34,985 nucleotides of DNA from Myxococcales bacterium (GTDB lineage: Bacteria > Myxococcota_A > Polyangia > Polyangiales > Polyangiaceae), in NCBI GenBank assembly GCA_903642325.1, contig CAHJWM010000051.1:1-34985 (forward strand), in the 5' to 3' direction. Of this stretch, positions 7,328-16,200 are shown in pieces (positions within the stretch are counted from its first letter, which is position 1; each line of letters begins with the position of its first letter). The translations under genes and the position numbers were made by a program. The notes under the pieces were generated by a model. That model was not told where the DNA came from, did no database searches, and saw only the letters and a program-made list of their open reading frames with translations.

Positions 7328-8306
7328 GTCGCCCTCCGCCGTCCAGCGGCGGTGGCTCCGCTCGCTCTTGTTTTTGGCCACGCTGCTAATCGGATCGCAC
7401 GTCGCAGCGGCAAAGGGCGGCCCGGTTCTGGTCGAAATCAGCGACGCAGCAGAAGTGCGGCTCGATGCGCGCGCTGCGCGCCGACTCGTCGCGCTCGAGC
7501 TCGCGGAGATTGACGTTCTGCCTCCGCCGAACGCTAAGCGTGGGGTCGACCCGCTATTTTTCCGAGTCGTGCAGCAGGGTTCTGATCTGAGGGTCGAGCT
7601 CTGGCAACGGGGGGAGGCCCACGGCGCGCGCCTGGTGTCGAGCACTGGCGCGAGCAGTCAGCTGAGCGCGCGGAGGGTGGCGCTCGCGGCCGCGGAGCTG
7701 GCGCGCCGCCTGCAAAAAAAACGACAGCTGTCAGCCCAGCGGGAACGCGTGGGCTCTGCCGAGCACGCTGTCGGGGCGGCGCAAGCGAACCGATGCGGAT
7801 GCGCTTCGCCGCTTGCGCTTCGGTCGAGCTTGGCTGCCGTCCGCGTAAGCGACGGGGCCACCGTGTTGGCGGGCCCGCGTATGCTGGCCCAATGGACCTT
7901 CGCGAGCCAAGCGCGGCTCGATCTCGGGCTCAGTTGGTTCGAGGGTCGCGCGCCCGACGCTGCACGCGCGGAATGGCTCGAGCTTTCGCTCGCCCCCAGC
8001 CGGCGCGTACCACTATCCCAAACCGTGGACCTCGACCTGGGCGTGGAGCTGGCCGCCGTTTGGGTGCGGTTGAGCCACGTGCGCGGGGTGGATTTGATCC
8101 CCAATCAAAACGAGACTTGGTCGGCGCGCGCGGCTGCGCTCGTGCGGCTCGAGCCTCGGTTGAGCCGCCGCGCGCGGCTGAGCGTCGGCGCCGCGGGCGG
8201 CATCTTGCTGCGCGAAGTGCCGTTCCAGCCGCTCGTGAGCGGCGGTCAGCGCATCGGCGGCCTGTGGCTCGGGTTGGATTTAGGTGTGGTCCTGACCGCG
8301 CTTTGA
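7254..8306 (+). CDS. Exported, likely outer-membrane/beta-rich protein
   Basis: The third gene of the sigma cluster, about 350 residues, family not recognised. The hydrophobic stretch LRSLLFLATLLIGSHVAAA is a signal peptide with probable cleavage after AAA. The first half of the mature protein has an LDARAARRLVALEL block. The second half alternates short polar and hydrophobic strands (ARLDLGLSWFEG, VDLDLGVELAAVWVRLS, RARLSVGAAGG) and ends in GLDLGVVLTAL, consistent with outer-membrane or beta-sandwich strands. The start is uncertain: the only GTG near the signal peptide is at 7254, giving a 74-bp overlap with the preceding gene; a TTG inside the signal peptide is the alternative. It may be the output or sensor of the sigma system (inference). 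Confidence 0.65.
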   Translation: MTSPKTRRTRRSRPSTARRSPVRTESPSAVQRRWLRSLLFLATLLIGSHVAAAKGGPVLVEISDAAEVRLDARAARRLVALELAEIDVLPPPNAKRGVDPLFFRVVQQGSDLRVELWQRGEAHGARLVSSTGASSQLSARRVALAAAELARRLQKKRQLSAQRERVGSAEHAVGAAQANRCGCASPLALRSSLAAVRVSDGATVLAGPRMLAQWTFASQARLDLGLSWFEGRAPDAARAEWLELSLAPSRRVPLSQTVDLDLGVELAAVWVRLSHVRGVDLIPNQNETWSARAAALVRLEPRLSRRARLSVGAAGGILLREVPFQPLVSGGQRIGGLWLGLDLGVVLTAL

Positions 8307-8347
8307 CGTTTCGCCGGCGGCCGACCCGTCTGCAGACGCCCAGGCGA

Positions 8348-8599
8348 TCAACACCCGAAGAGCCGTTCGCGCGCCGCTCGCGTGAGGCTCAGCAAACGGC
8401 CCACGATTTGGAACGGCAGCTCGTTCTCCGTCAGCTTTTTGCAGCCGCGGACTTTGACTTGAACGGACAGTCCGTCGTGCATCAGGGCCAGGGTCGATCC
8501 GGGAGGCGACGGCGCGCTCGATCGAAGGGTGATGTGGTCGCCGTCGTTTTCCACGATCATCGCCCGGCCGCCGCTCGCGAGCTGGAGCTGCACGTTCAT
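8348..8599 (-). CDS. Small PilZ-like protein coupled to smpB
   Basis: An 83-residue protein with a compact beta-rich pattern (MNVQLQLASGGRAMIVEND, LRSSAPSPPGSTLALMHDG, VKVRGCKKL). The layout resembles a shortened PilZ barrel, with the PPGS turn and the VKVRGC strand. The RxxxR and (D/N)xSxxG c-di-GMP binding motifs of full PilZ domains are missing, so ligand binding is doubtful. Its ATG (8599) overlaps the smpB stop as ATGA, so it is translated downstream of smpB. The C-terminus is a short helix (LLSLTRAARERLFGC). Function unknown; PilZ kinship is tentative. Confidence 0.65.
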   Translation of the reverse strand: MNVQLQLASGGRAMIVENDGDHITLRSSAPSPPGSTLALMHDGLSVQVKVRGCKKLTENELPFQIVGRLLSLTRAARERLFGC

Positions 8600-9081
8600 C
8601 CTTTGCGGCCTCGCTGCATCGCCGCGCGCGCTTCGCGCAGACCATCTTTTTCGCGCAAAGTCTGGCGTTTGTCATAAGCTTTTTTCCCGCGCGCCAGCGA
8701 AATCTCGAGCTTGACTCGATTGTTCTTGAAGTAGCACTTCGTGACCACGATGGTCATGCCTTCGCGGTGCACCCCCTCGCGCAAGTGCTCTATTTGCGCC
8801 TCATGCAGGAGCAACTTGCGGGTGCGCAGCTCTTCGTGCGCGAACGCGGCATGTTTGAGCATGGCGATGCGCATGCCCTTTACCCAAGCTTCTCCGCGCC
8901 GGTCGAGCTCGATCCAAGCTTCGACCAAGTTTGCCGGACCCTCACGCAAGGCGCGTACCTCACTGCCGATCAACACGAGTCCCGCTTCGATCGTCTCGCC
9001 CAGCTCGTAGTCGAAGCTCGCGCGGCGGTTCTTCGACACCAGTCGATCGCCCTGGTCGAGCTTTTTCTTCGGGGCGGCCAT
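8596..9081 (-). CDS. smpB: SsrA-binding protein SmpB
   Basis: A 161-residue tmRNA-binding protein that delivers SsrA to stalled ribosomes in trans-translation. It carries the family's N-terminal NRRASFDYELGETIEAGLVL and GSEVRALREG segments, the central LLLHEAQIEHL and the CYFKNNRVKLEISLARGKK strand. It ends with the basic KKAYDKRQTLREKDGLREA tail that inserts into the mRNA channel. Length is typical. The ATG at 9081 has no strong ribosome site. It lies upstream of, and overlaps, the small PilZ-like gene. The tmRNA gene itself is not in the window. Confidence 0.97.
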   Translation of the reverse strand: MAAPKKKLDQGDRLVSKNRRASFDYELGETIEAGLVLIGSEVRALREGPANLVEAWIELDRRGEAWVKGMRIAMLKHAAFAHEELRTRKLLLHEAQIEHLREGVHREGMTIVVTKCYFKNNRVKLEISLARGKKAYDKRQTLREKDGLREARAAMQRGRKG

Positions 9082-9390
9082 GGCGGGGCGAGCACTATGC
9101 CGTGCGCGCGTATCGGTGCAACTTCCGCTTCCACGGGGTGGGTTTTCGGCGGAAGATGGGCGCGGTTATGATCTTCTGGCACGGACAGAGCGCGCGTCTT
9201 GCGCGATTATATGCGGCCTTTTGTAGCACTCGCGCTGATGCAGTGACTGGACGCCGCCGCGCTTCGGCGGCCAAGGGCGCGGGAGCTCCGCCTCACGTTG
9301 GTTTGGCTGAGCGCGGGGATGAGCGCCACGGTTGCTGTTGGTACGAGCGGGGGCGACAGCGGATTGATCGTTCTTGGTATGGTGAGCGTG
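9082..9390. other. Intergenic region between smpB and lactonase
   Basis: A 309-base divergent spacer. The only clear structure is a GC-rich hairpin at 9253-9271 (seven-base arms GCCGCCG/CGGCGGC, loop CGCTT) with no T-tract. A TTG-initiated extension of the lactonase frame reaches 9298, but that segment reads poorly as protein. I found no convincing tRNA or promoter pair. Confidence 0.4.
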
Positions 9391-10398
9391 ATGGAACGTA
9401 GCCCCTTCGTCTACGTTGGCAGTACCAGCGGTGACATTCTGCTCTACGCGCTGAGCGGCGCGGTCGGGGAGCTCACTTTCGTGAAGGCCGTCGCCGCCGG
9501 TAATTACCCTTCGTTCCTGGCTTTCGACCCCGTGCTAGGCCACGCCTACGCTGTCAACGAGCCGGACGCCATGCTGGTTTCGTTCTCGATCAACCGACAG
9601 TCCGGCGAGCTTACGCAGTTGAATCGCGTCGCTTCTGGAGGAGCTGCGCCCGCATTCGTCGCCGTCGATCGCACGGGCGCCCACGCGATGGTAGCGAACT
9701 ACAGCGGCGGCACCATCCGCGTCTTTCCGATTCTGCAAGGCGGAGCATTGGGGCCGCCCACTGACGATCAGGCGCCCGGGCTGAAGTCGCACATGGTCAT
9801 CACCGATCCTGCGAACAAGTTCGTCTTCGTCATGAACCTCGGCTCCGACACCATCTCGCAATTCGTCTTCGATGCCTCTACCGGCAAGTTGAGCCCGAAC
9901 CGCGTACCTATCGTGAACACCGCCAAAGGGGCTGGGCCGCGCCACCTTGCGTTTCACCCAAACGGTAAGTTGGCATATGTCATCAACGAGCTCGATCATA
10001 CCCTGTCGGCTTACGCGTACGACCCCACGCTTGGCCGGCTGAGCGCGCTGCAAACCTCGTCGACGGTACCTCCGGACAATGACGCGACCGGGACGACCTG
10101 CGCGGAGGTCGTCGTCGCGCCCTCTGGCAATTTCGTCTACGGGTCGAATCGCGGGCACGATAGCATTGCGCGCTTTGCGGTTGACCGCGCGACTGGCACC
10201 CTCGAGTTGCTGGGCACGACGCCATCCGGTGGCAACGTGCCGCGCAGTTTCACACTTTCCGCGGACGGAACACTGATGCTCGTGGCCAACGAATCCGGCA
10301 ACATCACGTCCTTCTCGGTCGATCTCGGGAGTGGTGCGTTGTCTAAGCTCTGGAGCGTCGCTACTGCCCGAAAGCCCCAATTCGTAGCGATCGTCTAG
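9391..10398 (+). CDS. Lactonase-family seven-bladed beta-propeller protein
   Basis: A 335-residue protein of the 6-phosphogluconolactonase-like (YbhE/Pgl) beta-propeller family. Repeated blade motifs are visible: FVYVGSTSGDILLYAL near the start, GGAAPAFVAVDRTGAHAMVA, KGAGPRHLAFHPNGKLAYVI (the family's GxGPRH signature), APSGNFVYGSNRGHDSI and GGNVPRSFTLSADGTLMLVA. In characterised members the substrate is 6-phosphogluconolactone; many relatives act on other lactones or are uncharacterised, so substrate is not assigned. No signal peptide is evident from the chosen start. ATG 9391 follows GGTGAG four bases upstream; ATG 9379 is an equally possible start. It appears monocistronic. Confidence 0.85.
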   Translation: MERSPFVYVGSTSGDILLYALSGAVGELTFVKAVAAGNYPSFLAFDPVLGHAYAVNEPDAMLVSFSINRQSGELTQLNRVASGGAAPAFVAVDRTGAHAMVANYSGGTIRVFPILQGGALGPPTDDQAPGLKSHMVITDPANKFVFVMNLGSDTISQFVFDASTGKLSPNRVPIVNTAKGAGPRHLAFHPNGKLAYVINELDHTLSAYAYDPTLGRLSALQTSSTVPPDNDATGTTCAEVVVAPSGNFVYGSNRGHDSIARFAVDRATGTLELLGTTPSGGNVPRSFTLSADGTLMLVANESGNITSFSVDLGSGALSKLWSVATARKPQFVAIV

Positions 10399-10482
10399 GT
10401 ATGCACCGGCCCTCCGTCGCCGTGACCGCGACCCGGTGTGACTTTATTGCTGGCACACCGCACACGGCAGCGTAACCCGGGT

Positions 10483-10512
10483 TTGACTCGGCTCCCAGGA
10501 CCGCAGTATTAA
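10483..10512 (+). promoter_or_regulatory. Sigma-70-like promoter of DUF3015 gene
   Basis: TTGACT (10483-10488), an 18-base spacer, then TATTAA (10507-10512). The matches to TTGACA/TATAAT are 5/6 and 4/6. The predicted transcript start is about 30 bases before the GGAGG ribosome site (near 10540) of the gene at 10550. Confidence 0.6.
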
Positions 10513-10549
10513 CCCGTTCTCGTTTGAGAAATTTATTGGAGGATCGCAG

Positions 10550-11143
10550 ATGCGTAATATCGTGACGATGCTGAGTGCAGGCTTGCTCTTGATTACTTTC
10601 AACGCTGCGGCCGAAGACAAGGCCGACAAGGCGGCGGACGACAGCAAGAACGGGCTCGAGAAAGCCAAAGAAAATACCCAAGAGGCTGCCAACAAGGCCG
10701 GAATCCAGGGCTCGATGCCCTCTGCAGGCGCCAAGTACGGGCCCGCCGGCTGCGGTTTGGGTTCATTGATCTTCAAGCCCGACTCTGGCTTCACCCAGAT
10801 TCTCGCGGCGACCACCAACGGCACCTCCGCGAACCAAACGTTCGGCATCTCCTCGGGCACCAGCAACTGTGATACTGGTCCCGGCAACTCCAAGAGCGCA
10901 AAGGCCTTCGTGGAAACGAACCGTGCCGCTTTGGCCAAGGACATCGCCCGCGGTCGCGGTGAGACCATCTCGAGCTTGACGGCGCTGGCTGGCTGCTCTG
11001 ACCCTCGCGCGGTGGGCATGAAGCTACAGCACAGCTTTCGCACCATCTTCAGCAGCGCTAAGGCGACCGATGATCAGGTGAGCGACTCGGTGGTCAACGT
11101 GCTGTCGAGCGACTCCTCCCTCAGCTGCTCGAACCTGGGCTGA
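10550..11143 (+). CDS. DUF3015 family secreted protein
   Basis: A 197-residue protein of the DUF3015 family (function unknown). The signal peptide covers residues 1-21 (MRNIVTMLSAGLLLITFNAAA). A charged, Lys/Asp/Glu-rich linker (22-50) resembling a short coiled coil follows. The family core starts at about residue 60 (KYGPAGCGLGSLIF) and continues through SGFTQILAATTNGTSANQTF and GISSGTSNC. The remaining helical part includes ETNRAALAKDIARGRGETIS, and paired cysteines (for example AGCSDP, LSCSNLG) fit an oxidised periplasmic protein. It has a strong GGAGG ribosome site, its own sigma-70-like promoter (10483-10512) and a strong terminator (11161-11189), so it is a stand-alone, probably well-expressed gene. 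Confidence 0.92.
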   Translation: MRNIVTMLSAGLLLITFNAAAEDKADKAADDSKNGLEKAKENTQEAANKAGIQGSMPSAGAKYGPAGCGLGSLIFKPDSGFTQILAATTNGTSANQTFGISSGTSNCDTGPGNSKSAKAFVETNRAALAKDIARGRGETISSLTALAGCSDPRAVGMKLQHSFRTIFSSAKATDDQVSDSVVNVLSSDSSLSCSNLG

Positions 11144-11160
11144 GCTCTCGACTGTGCTTT

Positions 11161-11189
11161 CGGGCCGCGCGTCGGCGCGGCCCGTTTTT
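11161..11189 (+). terminator. Rho-independent terminator after DUF3015 gene
   Basis: A perfect ten-base stem (arms 11161-11170 and 11175-11184, all G/C), loop GTCG, followed by TTTTT (11185-11189). It starts 18 bases after the stop codon. The convergent DUF4105 gene ends immediately beyond the T-run, at 11190. Confidence 0.92.
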
Positions 11190-13136
11190 CTAGAAGTACA
11201 TGTACGACGTGAGCTCGAGCGATTGCGTGCGCGGGAAGACTCGGCCTTCTGCGCCCAGCGCGAAGTTCTTCCAATAACTCACCCGCAGTTGCCCAGAAAT
11301 ATCGTAGGTTTGCATCGGGTGCTGCCCAGGCAAATACGACCACTGGCCGGTGACCAGCAGCGTGGAGATGTCGCCGAATCGCATGCGCATTCCGCCGTAT
11401 GGCCCTACGGCGAGCCGAAACACATCGAAGTAGCCCGAAGAATTCGGGGCTTCTAGCTCGCTTGTACCGAGCGCGAAGACGGTCAGAAACGGAAGCGGCT
11501 GCAAGGAAAAGCCACCTCCGACGCGTCCGAATGCAGCGTAGCACTTGTCACAGCCGGCGTCGTGGATTCGGCGCGAACCGGCGTCGACCAGCCAAGACCA
11601 CGCACGGTTGAAGCGCGCGAGCGGCGTCAATGATTTTACGCGGATCAAGGACAGCTCTTCGAGGCTGAGTTTTGGTGACTCCACGTAGTAGCGAAGTCGG
11701 AAGGGCAAAAATTCGATTTCAGATCCATCCGGAAAGCCCGCGCCGGCATCACTCAGGTCGTGCAATGCGAGACGGAAGCCGAGCGAATGAAAGTAGCCGC
11801 GCTGGTGGTCGTAACCGGAAGCCAAGCCTAGGCGCTGCGAGCCGTGCCCCAGATGCGGCATTTGCTTTTCAGGCGGTGGATAGTGCGGCTCATCGGTTTG
11901 GATGTCGTACGCCGCACGGCGTTCGAGCAGCGTTTGCTGGCGTTCGGCGCCGGCCTGGTCGATCTCGGCGCGCGACTTCACGGTATCGCGGACTAGCTGA
12001 ACGTCGGTCAGATCCATCGCCGCGTCGAGCACGCGTACTTGTTGGGCGGTGCTCAGGTTGGCCGGCAAACGCGCATGTGCGTCGCTCATCAGCAGTGCAA
12101 CTGCGTCCGCTTCTCCCGGGGTCAAGCTCGACATGCGCTGGCGAAATTGTGTGCGATTGGACGGGCGATATTTGATCCTCCGCACGAGGCCGGGGTTCTG
12201 GAACAGGGCTTTGACGGTGTCGGCCGGGATGACAGGCGTGCGCAGCCCCTTGAGTAGATGCAGCTTGGGGTTCGCGACCTCGAGCGCGGCGAGCATGTGA
12301 TACGAGCAATTTTCGGTCAGGTAGTAGTAAGCGAAATACGTCGAGCCGAGCTCCCAGATGTGGGCCACCACGCGGTCCACTTCCTTCTTCGACAACTCGA
12401 GATCGTATTCCCAAAGATCGCGCGATTCGAAGTCACTGTATTCGCGCACTTTGTAATAAAACGGTACGCGGTGAAATGTGCCCGGAAACAAGCCGAGCAT
12501 GCCCTTCGCGGCGTATAGAATGGCATTGCCAGTGTCGACAGTGGCGGAGTAGTCGACCCCATAGTCGAGCAGCTCGCGGGACTCGTCCTCCGCCTTCGAT
12601 GATTGATCGATGCGCAAAAACGTGTGTCCGAATGCGGACGCGGGATTGTTCAAATAGTAGGAGGAGAAGACGAGCGTGATGCCTTGCGGCCGAAGGAGAT
12701 TCAAAAATTCCCGGTAGCGCTTGCAGTCGACCTGCGGCAACTGGCTCCAGTCGAAGTGCAGCTGTTCGTCCAGCCAGGCGAAGCGCGCAGGAAACCGGCA
12801 GATTGGGTGCTCGAGCTTGAGGTCTCGCGGGGCGGGGCCAAAAAATCCGCGTACGGTCGCCTCGAGCTCTGCTTCGGGATTACTCTTGCCGTCTACGGCA
12901 TTGAAAAATGGCTCGCCGTCGGCTTCGCTCTCCCAATTTCCGAAGAGCGTTTTCCGATAATGCATCAGCCGGATCCACTGCTCCTCCCGTGACAGGTGCT
13001 GGTCCCGGGCGAGCTGCACGATTCGATCGACGTACGCGGTGCGGGCTCGAGTTCGAGCCTGGGCCTGAGCGGAGCGGCTCGAGCCCAGCGCGATCAACGC
13101 CGCGGCCAAGGCGAAGTAGCGCTTCAAAACACGCAT
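11190..13136 (-). CDS. DUF4105 (Lnb N-terminal-like) periplasmic protein
   Basis: A 648-residue exported protein. The signal peptide is residues 1-25 (MRVLKRYFALAAALIALGSS, cleavage after SAQA). The DUF4105 domain covers about 80-300, with FSSYYLNNPASAFGHTFLRI, DYGVDYSATVDTGNAILYA, GLFPGTFHRVPFYYKVREYS and YYYLTENCSYHMLAALE as recognisable blocks. The conserved Cys/His residues are typical of the NlpC-like fold proposed for this family (family knowledge, not tested here). The C-terminal half (about 430-648) is strand-rich and ends in an aromatic residue (LELTSYMYF), as in outer-membrane barrels. The frame is open further upstream, but ATG 13136 starts exactly at the signal peptide and lies about 40 bases below a good promoter. 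It is divergent from the giant uvrA-like gene. Confidence 0.85.
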   Translation of the reverse strand: MRVLKRYFALAAALIALGSSRSAQAQARTRARTAYVDRIVQLARDQHLSREEQWIRLMHYRKTLFGNWESEADGEPFFNAVDGKSNPEAELEATVRGFFGPAPRDLKLEHPICRFPARFAWLDEQLHFDWSQLPQVDCKRYREFLNLLRPQGITLVFSSYYLNNPASAFGHTFLRIDQSSKAEDESRELLDYGVDYSATVDTGNAILYAAKGMLGLFPGTFHRVPFYYKVREYSDFESRDLWEYDLELSKKEVDRVVAHIWELGSTYFAYYYLTENCSYHMLAALEVANPKLHLLKGLRTPVIPADTVKALFQNPGLVRRIKYRPSNRTQFRQRMSSLTPGEADAVALLMSDAHARLPANLSTAQQVRVLDAAMDLTDVQLVRDTVKSRAEIDQAGAERQQTLLERRAAYDIQTDEPHYPPPEKQMPHLGHGSQRLGLASGYDHQRGYFHSLGFRLALHDLSDAGAGFPDGSEIEFLPFRLRYYVESPKLSLEELSLIRVKSLTPLARFNRAWSWLVDAGSRRIHDAGCDKCYAAFGRVGGGFSLQPLPFLTVFALGTSELEAPNSSGYFDVFRLAVGPYGGMRMRFGDISTLLVTGQWSYLPGQHPMQTYDISGQLRVSYWKNFALGAEGRVFPRTQSLELTSYMYF

Positions 13137-13176
13137 GCGCAGAGAATAATGAAGCAACCGTACGATCCTCGCGCGC

Positions 13177-13205
13177 CTCATACGGGCGGGGCGCTGGCCA
13201 GTCAA
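13177..13205 (-). promoter_or_regulatory. Sigma-70-like promoter of DUF4105 gene
   Basis: On the minus strand: TTGACT (13205-13200), a 17-base spacer, then TATGAG (13182-13177), matching consensus at 5/6 and 4/6. It would start transcription near 13170, about 35 bases before the ATG at 13136, which also supports that start choice. Confidence 0.55.
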
Positions 13206-13285
13206 TGATGGCGCGTGGATCCCCGCGTCGGCTGCGTCGATAGTCCTGGCAGTTCGCCGCTTCTGTCCCAGACTGGCTCCGCCGA

Positions 13286-16200
13286 ATGCTACCGACGATT
13301 CTGGAAGGCGCACAGACTCACAACCTAAAGAACCTCGACCTAGAGCTCCAGCCCGGCGAGGTGGTGGTCATCACGGGTGTTTCCGGGTCGGGCAAGAGTA
13401 GCCTGGCGATGGACACGTTGTACGCGGAAGGGCAGCGCCGGTTCGTCGAAAGCTTCAGCCCGTATGCGCGCCAATTTTTGGAGCGCTTGGAGCGTCCGCC
13501 GATGAAGCGGCTCGAGCCTGTTCCGGCGGGCATCGCGGTGGATCGCCGCGCCCCCGTCAAAAGCTCGCGTTCGACGGTTGCGACGATGGCGGACCTCGAG
13601 CCGTACCTGTCCGCATTATTTTTGCGCGAAGCGCGCCCCGTGTGTCCCGATCACGGCTTCGAAGCGCGCACGCTCGACGTAGCAAGCGCCGCGCGGAGCG
13701 CCGCGCAACACACCGGGAATGCGCGCGCGGTAGTCACTTATCCGGTGCGAGTTCCGGGCACCGAGGCGTATCTGGAGGTGCGAGAGGGGCTTTTGCGCGA
13801 CGGTTACCGGCGCCTGTGGTTGGCCGGCAAAGCCGAAGACCTCGATACCCTGAAGCCTTCGGCGGCCATTCAAAGTGGTCAGCTTGCAGTAGTGGTCGAT
13901 CGCGTGGCTAGCGGCAAGGACCAGCCGCGTCTCGCCCAGGGCATTGAAGCGGCCTGGCTCCGCTCGGGCGGCGTCGCCCATATCCATTCAGAAGCCGGAG
14001 AGCTCCATCTCAAACGCGGCCTGTCCTGCCCCGAGTGCAGCCGTGAGCTGTTGCCGGCTCGCCCCGGCATGTTTTCCTACGAGTCTCCGCTCGGCGCTTG
14101 TCCCGCTTGTCGCGGCTTCGGTCGCACGCTCGGCGTAGACATCCCCAAGGTAATCCCAGACGAGTCTCGCAGCCTAGAAAAGGGCGCAGTGCGGCCCTGG
14201 CGCGGCGCTTCCACCAAGTCGGAGCGAAGCGAGCTCGGCAAGCTTGCCCGCCGTCACGGAATTCCCATGGACAAGCCGTGGCGTTCGTTGTCGGCGGCTC
14301 ACAAAAAGATCGTGCTGGGCGGCGACGGCGGTTGGGAAAAGGGCGCCTTTCCCGGCGTACTTGGTTGGTTCAAATGGCTCGAAACCAAAACCTATAAAAT
14401 GCACGTGCGGGTACTGCTCGCCCGCTACCGTTCGTACGACCAATGTGAGGCCTGTCATGGCAAACGTCTGAACGCCACCGCGCTCGGCTATCGCGTAGCG
14501 GGAGTTAGCTTGGCCGACTTTCACGGTTTGGAAATTCGTGAAGCCAAGCATCAGGTTGGTCTTTTGAAGTGCGAGTCCGCGCAGGGCGAGCTCGCACGCA
14601 AGGAGCTTTCGAATCGGCTCGACTATTTGGATCGAGTGGGGCTCGGCTATCTGACGCTCGACCGTCAAGCGCGCACCTTGTCTGGCGGTGAGGCACAGCG
14701 CGTGACGCTGACCGCGGCCCTCGGCACTTCACTGTGCAGCGCACTGTTCGTGCTCGACGAACCCACTGTCGGCCTGCATCCGAGCGACGTAGAGCCCTTG
14801 AACGAGATTTTAAAGGAGCTCGCGCAGCGGGACAACATGGTGCTCGTGGTCGAGCACGACCCCGCCGTCATTCGCGGTGCCGATCGCGTCATAGAGCTCG
14901 GCCCAGGCGCGGGCAATGATGGTGGCCGCATCGTGAAAGACGCCCCGCCGAGTGCCTTCGACGACGCGAGTACTGCGACCGGGCGCGCGCTCGGCGCGGC
15001 ACCAGCCGCGAAACGTGAACCGCGTCAGCCTACCGGCTGGCTAGCGGTGAAAGGTGCGACCGCCAATAACTTGCGCGCTATCGACGTCGAGTTGCCGCTC
15101 GGCGTGGTGTGCGCCGTCACCGGGCCGAGCGGTTCGGGCAAGAGCACCTTGGCGGTCGACATCATTTACCGTTCTTTGGCTAGAAACCTGGGCGATTTCG
15201 ACGAAGAGCAGCCGGGCGCGTGCGCCGGCATCGACGGTTTGTCGCAGATAAAATCGATCACCCTGGTCGACCAGTCCCCCCTCGGAAGAACCTCTCGTGG
15301 CAACGCCGCCACGTACACGAAGGCGTGGGATTTGGTGCGCTCGCTCTATGCGAAGCAACCCGAAGCCGGTGCTCTTGGCCTGAGCGCGTCCGACTTTTCG
15401 TTCAACGTGGAAGGGGGGCGATGCGACGCTTGCTCCGGGGAGGGCTTCGAGACCGTCGAGATGCAGTTCTTGGCCGACGTGCGTTTGGTCTGCCCGGCCT
15501 GCCGCGGCAAGCGCTTCAAGAGTGCGGTGCTCGCGGTGTCGAGGAACGGTGTGAGTATATCCGATGTTTTGGACATGACCGTGACCGCAGCGCTCTCGCA
15601 TTTCGCTTCAGAGGTTGGGTTGCAACGTGCGCTCGGGCCCGTCGATCGCTTGGGCCTCGGGTACTTGCGGCTGGGGCAATCGCTCTCGACCTTGTCGGGC
15701 GGTGAGGCCCAGCGCCTGAAGCTCGCACGGGCGCTCAGTGAGAAACATGCGGGCGCCCTATTCGTTCTGGATGAACCGAGCGCAGGGCTGCATGCGGACG
15801 AAGTCGCGCGCGTGCTCTCAGCGCTTGCGGTGATCGTCGAGGCCGGTGGCAGCGTAGTCGTGGTCGAGCATGATTTGGATATGGTCGCCAGTGCGGATTT
15901 CGTGCTCGATTTGGGACCGGAAGCCGGGGTTGGGGGTGGGCAGGTAGTGGCGAGTGGCGCGCCGCGCGACGTGGCGCGGGTGCATGAGTCGCGCACTGGG
16001 CGCGCCCTCGCGTTGCACTTTGCCAATCGGGAGCAGAAGCGTAACCCCGCCGAGTCGAGACGCGCGGGGCGCGTCATCGCGCCCGCGCGACCGAAGCATG
16101 TTCAAAAGCTCTCTGTCACGCGAGCACGCGAACACAACCTCCACGACGTAAGCGTGGACATCCCCCACGGCGCGCTGACCGTGGTCACGGGTCCTAGTGG

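Noticed and set aside
8327-8338. Perfect palindrome CGTCTGCAGACG between convergent genes
   Set aside because: With no T-tract and no promoter nearby it is too short to call a terminator or operator; it may be chance.
15346-16077. Minus-strand 243-codon frame inside the uvrA-like gene
   Set aside because: The plus-strand frame contains intact ABC motifs here; the opposite frame is Arg/Ser/Ala-rich without motifs.
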